This document shows positions 54,815 through 64,000 of a stretch of 64,000 nt of DNA, piece by piece. Position numbers and translations under genes: made by a program. The stretch covers positions 186,001 to 250,000 of the forward strand of contig JACVRA010000179.1 of assembly GCA_019828545.1 (NCBI GenBank), read 5' to 3'. The stretch is from Paracamarosporium sp. OC-R06-R3. Taxonomy: Eukaryota; Ascomycota; Dothideomycetes; Pleosporales; Didymosphaeriaceae. Each line of letters starts with the position of its first letter. The stretch's first letter is position 1. The notes beneath the pieces are model-generated. The model did no database searches. It was given only the letters and a program-made list of their open reading frames with translations, and was not told the origin of the DNA.

Positions 54815-57606
54815 TAACTCTCACTATTCTTTTGTATAAGATTTCTTACCGAACCATGGGCTAGCGGAGGACAAAGGCGTCGTCGGCGCAACAGTTAATC
54901 ATAATGGACTTGGATCCGGGCCATTCAATCATTAGATCACATTATTACCACTCATGAGCTATATGTGGCTGAAAGACTCTCTTTGAGCAAATGAAAACCA
55001 TCCCCGTTATATGCATTTCCACCCATGTGATGTGCCACGATCCACGCCTATGAGGGAGGATTGAAGGCCATTCAAGCAGCCACCGAAGCAGTGAGTAAGG
55101 TGGATTCTAGGAGATGTTCTACCCGGTAGTTCTCAGGTGTAGCACGGATAGGTAGGCGCACAATGCCCTTCCTAGGTCATGTCATCTTACACTGAGAAGG
55201 AATATCATATCGTATTCACATTACTATTCATTTATCCTCCCTAGGAAGTTGTCGCTTTTTTAAAAAGGCTCTATTGGGTTATGGCAACACGTCAACGCCA
55301 CAGTGTTGTCGGATTCATCGTTGACCTAAGTCGCTATTCCGGCTTCATGAGATGCCAATGTTAGCGGGACTGCTATATCAACGCTTAAGATACAGGAGAA
55401 TCTGTCTTGGTTCTTGGAGGAATCAAGTTGTACCATCAAGTGCAGAGATGGAGTGTAGCTGTCCCCGTGTAGGCGGCAGAGTAGAATACAAGATATTAGT
55501 TCTTGTAAGATATTGCTCTACAACTCTCAGTCTGTCGTCCATTTGAAGGAAGAGAAGCCATCATTGTGTAGTAGAAAGTCTGATTTGGCAGGCTAGAGTC
55601 TTCAACCTCAAGGAGATGTCACATCCGTCATTTGCCAGAGGTCACTTATACGGGTCTCATGTGGCCGGGCTCAAATAAGTCTTCCAGTAACGTTGATATT
55701 GTCTGTTGATGTCTTGAGAAGCCAAGGGTATGTGACTAGGAAGTTCGAGTATCATTTACTGTTGGAATCGATCGAGAAGTCTCAACGGGTAGTTTGTTGG
55801 ACTGAAGCCGTCAAACGATGGCCACCAAGATAGACAGGGCCCAGAAGACTTAGATTCTAGAGACTAAAAAGAAATGGGCCTCGCTAATCGCTCTGTAGAT
55901 GCAACACTTCTGTGTTACATGTGCATTGATCGTGATAGATCTATGGGAAACATTAAGAGATCAGAAACAATTTATTTGTCTTCCGCAATCGGTAAAGAAC
56001 ACGTGCTATTGATGTCGTACGCATATGGGCTCTCAGATCGTTGAACACGGAGGGATAAAGAAGTCCGACATATTAACATAGGCTCTGTTAATCATTCGTC
56101 CGTTGTCACGTCTGCTGGTGACTATTAGATCGTACTGTTGGCACAAATGGGCAAAACCTTGGGCAGCATGGCTGGCATAGTTATAAATCTATCATTGATG
56201 AAAGGAAGATCAGCATCGACTGCCGTTGATTGAAGTCCAATGTCTAGCTTTAGCTTATCGAGAAGATATCTTCATATATGATGAACAGCGGACGATATAG
56301 TCAAGAAATCAACATCCAGTTGAAAGTGCTACTTCAATGCGCAGCGTGGAAGCAAAAATGTCGTAGAATGCGGGTGAGAGCAGGCCGTGGATTTCACTGT
56401 GATGAAACGAATGATGAAAAATGATTGCTAAATCTGTTAGATTCGTAAATTCAAACATATACGTGAAAACCGATTACAAGATAGGAAATAGTGGAGTGGC
56501 AATCTCTTATATAGATGGCGGTTGGATTAGCCTTTAATTGATTTGTTACAGAGTTCTGACTTTAAGAAACCACAGCCCTCGAGTGTTCGATTGGTATGGT
56601 ATATTGATCCACTGTATTTGATCTAACCTTCAAGCTAACCCGAGCCTCAAGACGGCAATTAGTTTGTATCTACATAGCGTGATCGAGAGGCCTAGGCGGC
56701 ATAGGTTCGGAACACAAGAATATTCATGCAGTTCGATTAACGTCTTAGTCTCTATTGAACCATTTGTCACGAATCATTCGATGGTGCCAGATTCTACCCT
56801 AAGGCTCCACTTGTCGAGCGGCTTAGGAGCCATTAGGACGACCCATTAATTGGCGGCGCTCCGCACTTCGTTCGCATGGTGGGTATTCGCAAGCTAATTC
56901 TGACCGAATCCTACATCAAATGATGAATGGAACTTACACAGGTTGTCCGGATGCGATTGACATTCACTGATATGAACGACCCATAGTTGGAAGTGCTGTC
57001 ACGAAAACGTTTTCCCTTTCAGAGGAACATAGCCTACGCCTTCCTCTTCCATCTTCCCCCAAGCCTCACCTCGGCATCCCCGCACCATGTGTCGGCTTGT
57101 TCTTCCACTCAACAAGCCTATCACCCTTACCCCATCCCCACCGGATTTCCCTTTTCAGTTTAGCTCGGCCAAGCAAATGCAGAGCCGCCAATCAGTCAAC
57201 GTCATCCGATCCCCGCAAGCCTGTGGACCAAGGCAAAGGGTCTCCACAAGAACCCCAGAAGCACCCCAACTGAGCGAGGTCAGGTCAGACAGGGTCCTCG
57301 GCGGTGTGTCGGGTCAATTTCTCCACGAACAGTGGGCATTCGCGACGATCCTGGACCGAAGCTAGTTTTTGGATGATGGGGTGATGGTGACGAGGGTCTG
57401 GGAAATGGCTTGGTGAGCGGCTTGCATGCGATCATCAGGTTTGCTTTCTGGGTCGGTGTGGGGTATAGAACCATGGCTGCGTCACGTCGTCGAGGGTTGC
57501 GCTTCACTGCTTCGACTTTCCCTTCCAACTTCCGTCTGAAGTGCTCGACATTAGTGTCCTTCGTGGAATAGACGTGGTGGACAACGAAAGACGTGAAGAC
57601 AAAACA
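54815..57606. other. 2.8-kb AT-rich gene desert
   Basis: No gene, tRNA or recognisable transposon was found. The stretch is AT-rich with only very short frames, the largest being 57087-57365 and a minus-strand frame at 57280-57804 that overlaps the transporter's first exons. It could be a decayed repeat, but no terminal repeats were seen. Confidence 0.5.
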
Positions 57607-59613
57607 ATGTTCAAAACACCCCACTTTAATTGGTACGGACGGGGCTTCAAGCTGAGGGCTGCGATCACAATCGCATGCCAGCTTGCCTTTGTCTTGTTCG
57701 GCTACGATCAAGGCGTGTTTAGCGGTAAGCACACAGCCGTGCAAGTCATGGTGGAAGTGACTGAGAGATCTAGGTATCGTGGGAAATCCCGATTTCCTTG
57801 ACACGTTCGGTCACCCTGCGCCTGGACTCGAAGGCATCATCGTTTCGATCTATAATCTGGGATGCTTCACCGGCTGTATCCTCGCCTTTCTCTTTTGCGA
57901 AAAGACCGGTCGACGTTTGGCGATGTGGATAGCCATGGTTTGGATCATCGTCGGGGCTATATTGCAAACCACCGCATTTTCAGTTCCGCATATAATGGTC
58001 GCGCGATTCATAACTGGAATTGGAACCGGCATTGAAACGTCAACTGTACCCATGTATCAGTCCGAACTTTGTGAAGCGAGAAAGCGAGGAAGACTGGTTA
58101 GCTCCGAGCCGCTTTTTGTCGGTGTGGGTATTGAGATCGCTGTGAGTTTGTCTAACATAGAAAGTGTGAGTATGCGCTGATATCGGTCTGGTAGTACTGG
58201 TTCGACTATGGAATGAGTTTCACGTCAGGCAGCATCGCTTGGAGGTTGCCAATCGCTTGTCAAATGATCTTTGCGTTCGTGAGTAACTTCTGGATTCGAC
58301 TTGCAGGGAAACCTACCGATTGAAAATCATGGTGCCTTGCCATTTCCCGATGATCAATGTTCTGATCTGTTTCAGATTGTTATCGTCCTTGTTTTCGGCC
58401 TTCCCGAATCGCCACGATACCTATACAAGCACGGACGAAGCGAGGAAGCACTCGCAATATTATGTGATGTGTACGACGGTACTCCTGACGATCCAAAGAT
58501 TGCCAAGGAAAACGCCGAAATTCTAGAAGCACTTAAAGTGGAACAAGAGCACGGAGAATACAAATGGAGTCAGTTGCTAAAGAAAGACAAAGTGCAAACA
58601 GGACGACGTGTTTTGCTTGCTTACGGCATGCAGTTCATGAACCAGATGGGGGGCATCAATTTAGTTGTATATTACATAACTTCAGTGTTGCAGCTCAATG
58701 TGGGACTCGATCGAAATCTCTCCCTTTTGTTGGGAGGCGTCATCAACCTGATGTGAGAATGCCCCATCAAACAAACCTCCCCCGCCCGCATGCTGAATTT
58801 GCTACAGGTTCTTCATTGGTTCACTCTTCCCCACGTTTTTCTTAGATCGCATCGGCAGGCGGAAGCCAATGATGTGGGGCTCGTTTGGTCTGGGCATTTC
58901 CATGATGCTGATCGCCATCCTGCTGAGCTTCAAGAACCAAGGAGGTAGTCTAGCCAAGTCGACGGCGTCTGCCAGTGTCGTAAGTATCATTTGCCGAAGT
59001 ATAGATCACATGAAATGAAGCATACTAACACATTTACAGACATTCTTCTTCACTGTAAGCAACTAGAGCTCTGCGCCTAACTAGCCACGATGCTAATCCA
59101 ATGAATAGTACATGCTTATTTTTGGGGCAACGGCCAATTGCATCCCATGGGTCTATGTGCCCGAAATCCTACCTCTCCATGTGCGAGCAAAAGGAACTGC
59201 CGTTGGAATCTCTGCCAATTGGATCTGGAACTTCTTCGTCGTCATGATTACACCCACACTGCTTAACAACTTGGAGTGGAAGGGCTATCTTATCTTCATG
59301 TGCTTGAACTTTGCGTTCGTGCCGCTCGTGGTACGCACATCAGCCGGTGGTTATCGTGATTCGATCGCGCTAACGAATCTAGTACTTCTGCTATCCCGAA
59401 ACTTCAAACCTTACACTTGAAGAAATAGACTGGTTGTTCTACCAAGGCAATGTTGTCAAGAGGAGCGTGAGGATCGCAAAGGAAGGCTGGGAGGAGGGTG
59501 TTGCCTGGAGCAACAGCGGACAGGGTCCATCGCCTGGTGCCCTCGAGAGCGGGAGTTTGTCGAGTAAAGACAAAACGAATGTTGTGGAACAGAACGAGAA
59601 AAGGGGCTCTTGA
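57607..59613 (+). CDS. MFS sugar-transporter-family protein (1)
   Basis: Eight exons: 57607-57724, 57774-58141, 58195-58278, 58376-58752, 58808-58979, 59040-59054, 59109-59330 and 59383-59613 (528 aa). Exon 6 is only 15 nt (Thr-Phe-Phe-Phe-Thr). All phases agree, and the joined protein has about 12 spans. Sugar-porter signatures: GYDQGVFSG-IVGNPDFL, GRR after span 2, the R-x-GR-type loop (CEARKRGRLV), PESPRYLYKHGR after span 6, Gln/Asn-rich span 7 (MNQMGGINLVVYY), and VPEILPLHVRAKGTA before the last spans. It likely imports a hexose or related sugar by H+ symport at the plasma membrane; the substrate is unknown. It ends in a charged cytosolic tail. Confidence 0.9.
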
Positions 59614-61263
59614 ACGTGTGAGGTTGATGATGAAGCAAGTCGAGCACTTCGCCAGTCAGCATGTGCTTTGCGCTGTGTTTTCCTCAAGACCATGCTGAAC
59701 TTAGAAATGCATTCAAGCTTATTCAGTACAGAGTCGAGACCTTTACACTACCTGACTTAGAATGCATACTCAGGCTGACACAAAGTAGGATAGATTTTTC
59801 GATGAATTTTCGCCCCAAATTTGCCAAAGTACTTTCAAACGGCTGTCTATCCGTCTCCATCGGGATATATAACTCAGAATGATATAGAGTTGTGGATGCC
59901 CAAGGGCAAATCGTCATTGTCCCAGCTTTGGGTCGTGCCGACAGAGATCGGGCAAAAGACGTTGGGATCACCTACATGCAAGGTATATCTGATCGTTTTG
60001 ATTGTTCCTGTGTATCCTAGAAAACACTGCGCATGCTCCAGGATTCTGGCATAGTTCGTATATGGCAAGCGCCCGATAGTGCTCCTGAAATGGCTAAGTC
60101 GCCCGTGTGGAGGCCTTGGGGCGGACTTTGTCACGTGCACGTCCCGCACGCTAAGCTAATGCAACATGGACGCCACGCCGACGGCCTCGGAACCCGACGT
60201 CCCCACACGAATTGCTGCCGACGACAGCTGCCAACACATGGTGCTCGGCAATTCACAGTCGCTGCGACGTGCTGGGCCTAGCCTCTCGAAAGTCTCGCGA
60301 CGATAGAAGGGTTTACACGGCCTCGTGAGGCCGCAGAACAATACATGCGCGTGTCGAACATCATCGATTTGCGCCACAACATCGCAGTCGGGACGGCAAC
60401 CCGCCCCGAAGTTCCTACGGCGCACGCGCGTGTACGACCGTCGCGCCACATCCGAACACTGAATACACGCGACTCTCATTACTGTGCAAGGCGTACATAT
60501 TGTGTCGGGTATCCGTCAAGTCTCGCCATGCATGCCTAATCATACGATCAAAGCACGATGCGGGATTTCATTCAATGCCAACACCCAAGATTGCGTCCTT
60601 TGCCTAGTCAATATACGAGTTTCCCAACACCGCATTTCTGGAAACCACTGTGCCTGGAATTGAGGCGTGTGATAGATATCCTTGCCAACGAATCTGAAGT
60701 TCCCTTCAGCCGGATAGGCGCAACGTACGCGAGATCTCAAAAGTCTGATTTAGCTCGTGTCAATAGCACACCACCCTGCCATGTGCAGGACGCCTCCCGG
60801 TGTACCATTGCTTGTCGCGCATCTCCCTGTGTCGATCTTAGCCATGTCTAGCGTATCGACCATCGAGGTCTCCTGTTAGCGTGCCATATATAATTTATCC
60901 GTCTTTAACCATATCATCCCACCCCATGGAGAATGCAGCTATTGGCCCCACCCCCGGCTCCGCTAAACAGTGAAGCTTTGATGTTTCCTGGGAATGCATC
61001 AAGCGGGGGTTGGCGTAAACGCTTCTAGAAAGACGCGCTGAAAAAACCTCGTGGCGGGCTAGACGGCCCACGGATAAACTCGATTCGTGCCTATGCCTCC
61101 TTGGGATGGCCTACGTTCTAGGTACTCGAGCCCTGGTCTATATGAGGACTTGAGCTGCCCTCAATTGTGGTATTCAGCATCGTCAAACTTTCGTTTGCGT
61201 TGAACGCTCTGAAGAGATTCATTTGAGAATTGACAGTGGACTTTTGTGAAGTCTTCTGCCACA
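59614..61263. other. Intergenic region between the two transporters
   Basis: No gene is supported in these 1.65 kb. Overlapping frames of up to about 107 codons occur on both strands. The right end should carry the promoter of the second transporter. Confidence 0.5.
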
Positions 61264-62992
61264 ATGTCTGTCTACGAAAACGCTATTACTCCGGGCCACT
61301 TCAGGGTCGCAGGAAAGGAATTCCCAAACATCTCGTGGTGGAACAAGAAGAACCTCAGGAACACCTACTTCCTGCTCACTCTCGCCATCTTGACCTCTGC
61401 TACCAACGGTTACGATGGATCCATGGTTAACGGTCTTCTTTCCTTGGACCAATTCATCGATTGTAAGAATTTTGTCTTGACAGTTAGGCCAGTTGAACTG
61501 ATGATCCCCAGACATGCACCACCCCTCTGGTTCTATCAAAGGTCTCTTCTCCGGCATCATGTCCCTCGGTTCATTCGTTGCCTTGCCTGTCATCCCTTAT
61601 ATTGCTGACGGTTTGGGTCGACGATGGGGCATCTGCATCGGCTCCATCATTATGATTTTGGCTGTCGTTCTCCAAAGCGCTTCAGTCAACTTCCAAATGT
61701 TCGTGGCTGCCCGCTTCTTCCTTGGATTGGGTGTCGCTATTGCCCACGGATCTGCTCCTCTTTTGATCACGGAGCTTTGCCACCCACAGCACCGTGCTAT
61801 CTTCACTACAATCTACAACACAACCTGGTAAGTTTGATTAGAGGAGTATGGTTTGATTATGCTAATACTCTATAGGTATGTCGGATCTATTGTAGCCGCC
61901 TGGCTCACATATGGCACCAACAACATCAACAGCCAGTGGTCGTGGCGCATTCCCTCTATCATCCAGGCTCTGCCCTCGATCCTCCAGATTACCTGCGTCT
62001 GGTTTGTTCCAGAGTCGCCTCGTTGGTACATCTCAAAGGGTCAGCAGGAAAAGGCTCTATCTGTCCTCGCGCACGTCCACGCCGAAGGAGACGCCAACGA
62101 CGAGGTTGTCCAGTTGGAATACGAAGAAATCAGGGAGACCATTGCCATTGAGAAGGAGGCCGAGCAAACCGGCTGGCTTGAGATCTTCAAGACTAAAGGC
62201 AACCGCCATAGGTTTATCATTTTGGTGTCTGCTGGTTTCTTCTCGCAATGGTCCGGCAATGGCCTCGTTTCTTACTATATCAGCGGTGTACTCGACACTA
62301 TTGGCATCACTGATCCCGACATGCAACTCAAGATCAACGGAGTTCTCAATATCTGGAACTGTCTTGTTGCCACGACTATGTGTATGTCTAACCATTACCC
62401 GTAACAACGTGTAGCAACACTAACCAAACTAGGTTTCTTCGTCGACAAGGTCGGTCGCCGCCCACTCTTCCTGATTTCGACCGCCGGAATGTGCATGTCC
62501 TTCGTCATTTGGACAATCCTTTCTGAGCGCTTTGCCGCCACACACGTCAAGGCCAACGGTAGCGCTGTCGTTTTCATGATCTTCCTCTACTACACCTTCT
62601 ACAACATCGCCTGGTCCGGTCTCCTGGTCGGTTACACTGTTGAAATCTTGCCATACTCCATCCGCGCCAAGGCTATGTGCTACATGTTCGCCTGCGTCGA
62701 CCTCGCACTATTCTTCAACACCTACATCAACCCCATTGCTCTCGACAACATCGCCTGGAAATACTACATCGTTTACTGCGTCTGGCTCGCATTCGAGCTC
62801 GTCGTCGTGTACTTCTTCTACATTGAGACCAAAAACACTCCGCTTGAGGAAATTGCTCGTCACTTCGATGGTGATGCTGCTCTGGTTGGTGGAAATGCCG
62901 CAACTGAGAAGGGTCGTATTATTGAGAGTGAGATTCAAGAGAAGAAGGTGGCTACTGTTACGGAGGAGCGTATTGGAACACCCTCATTGTAG
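61264..62992 (+). CDS. MFS sugar-transporter-family protein (2)
   Basis: Four exons, 61264-61462, 61512-61827, 61876-62381 and 62433-62992, with 48-51-nt introns (526 aa). It has about 12 membrane spans with sugar-porter marks: TSATNGYDGSMVNGLLSL in span 1, ADGLGRRWGI after span 2, LITELCHPQHRA in the loop after span 4, VPESPRWYISKGQ after span 6, FFVDKVGRRPLF after span 8, and YTVEILPYSIRAKA before the final spans, then ETKNTPLEEIARHFD. The pattern resembles fungal lactose permease/hexose transporter-like proteins. The direction is probably import by H+ symport; substrate unknown. It is not a close copy of the first transporter: intron positions and sequence differ. Confidence 0.93.
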
Positions 62993-64000
62993 AGTTGAGT
63001 CTATAGGCTGAGTGCACTGGAGAATGTCGTTGTAATGTTTGCGAGAGATTAGTACTATACCCAATCTACCCTATCTACACCCAAATCACTTGGTTCATCG
63101 TTTCTATTCAATACCCAAGATACGTGCTCTTGAACAAAAGCTATGCTTGCGGCACATAGATGAGTCTGTTCTGCCACTACATTGTTTCTAGGATATCAAC
63201 AACGGAGCCTCATGTCCTTGGAATTGCCCAAGTAATATCGCGACCGACGATCTCGGCACCGCCAACCGCTTTTCCAGTTATCCACGCGCCGGGGTCGTCG
63301 CATCAACCAGGGTCTCAATAAAGACAGGGCTGCAACGCCTAGATACCCATGCGGTTAACAGGCCCAACAAAGCCTTCCGTGCATATTACGCGCTCACCGC
63401 ATTGACAGCTTCCTTTTCTGCACACCATGCATACTCCAACGCAATACTCAAAATGAGACATGTCTTTACTGTGGTACACTTTCATAAAGGTCGGACGCGG
63501 CCCATGCCGTGCCGCAATGAACGGTTGCAGGCTCCTTCGGCTCCGTTCGAAGCTCCTTCCGGCCGTAGATACACACTCATGCACGACTGCGGCGGGCTAG
63601 GCATTGGATCCCGGGATCACCACCTATCATACATCCTCCGAGATGTTCTAGAAAACATCTACAGCGGCTGGAGCCGCCCCCGCGTACCCACCAAGCACCA
63701 ATTGGACACTGAGCTCCTTATCTGGTTCACCTTGGCTTGGCTGTCTGCATGTGAGGTGCAGATTGTAGCGCGCCACGTGCGGAGTATCGCGTAGAGGTGG
63801 AGTAGCCGTCTTTGCGCTGATGAAGTTCGGGAAGTCCGTGGGGGTGTGCTATTGGTCGGGTAATTTGAACGCGTCGACTTGCATGCATAGACACACCCGT
63901 TGAAAAGATACCTGCGACGTTGGTTTCTCATCCACCTTAGACTCACGATTGGGGAGACATGGAAGACCAGGAATCATCATCCTTTTGCCATTTTTTGCGT
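62993..64000. other. Right-edge intergenic sequence
   Basis: No gene is supported. Two overlapping frames (63339-63584 minus, 63402-63794 plus) lack known motifs. The window may end before the next gene. Confidence 0.45.

Noticed and set aside
54815..57606. Possible decayed transposon in the gene desert
   Set aside because: No transposase or reverse-transcriptase motif and no terminal repeats were seen; only AT-richness supports it.

Overview
The window is genomic DNA of a filamentous ascomycete (Pezizomycotina). Genes are split by short introns, mostly 41-63 nt, with GT..AG ends and CTAAC/CTGAC-like branch sites. The gene set includes Rap1, Hse1, Med13, Cox15 and a Ste20/PAK kinase, mixed with typical secondary-metabolism families. 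The class cannot be fixed from sequence alone; Dothideomycetes is a guess. I rebuilt 20 protein-coding genes, and every exon junction was checked for reading phase.

Layout. 1-2436: no convincing gene. 2437-35631: a dense, mostly housekeeping block. In order it holds a nitrilase, RAP1 (telomere), SWF1 (palmitoyltransferase), a small unknown gene, MED13 (Mediator), ENP2/NOL10 (ribosome biogenesis), cytochrome b5, HSE1 (ESCRT-0), a Ste20/PAK kinase, a transketolase of dihydroxyacetone-synthase type, a BTB protein and COX15. 35632-64000: a gene-sparse accessory block with long AT-rich spacers and diverged tandem repeats. It holds a secreted FAD-linked oxidoreductase, a compact group of metabolic genes at 40.8-51.0 kb, a membrane-anchored lectin and two MFS sugar-transporter-type genes.

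The most interesting region is 40.8-51.0 kb. It holds a 7-TM rhodopsin-like membrane protein, a LaeA/UMTA-type methyltransferase, an alpha/beta hydrolase, a UbiA-superfamily membrane enzyme, a cytochrome P450 and an SDR. The UbiA gene and the P450 are divergent and share a 552-bp promoter region. I see no PKS, NRPS, class I terpene synthase or cluster transcription factor. The UbiA protein is the only candidate scaffold-forming enzyme, so the group may be a small terpenoid or meroterpenoid cluster of the kind that uses a UbiA-type cyclase or prenyltransferase (the fumagillin cyclase is the known precedent). Product and function are inference.

Other points worth a look: an HMG-box-like segment inside the Rap1 homologue, a type II membrane-anchored fucose-lectin-like protein, a DHAS-type transketolase without a peroxisomal C-terminus, and a 15-nt microexon in an MFS transporter.
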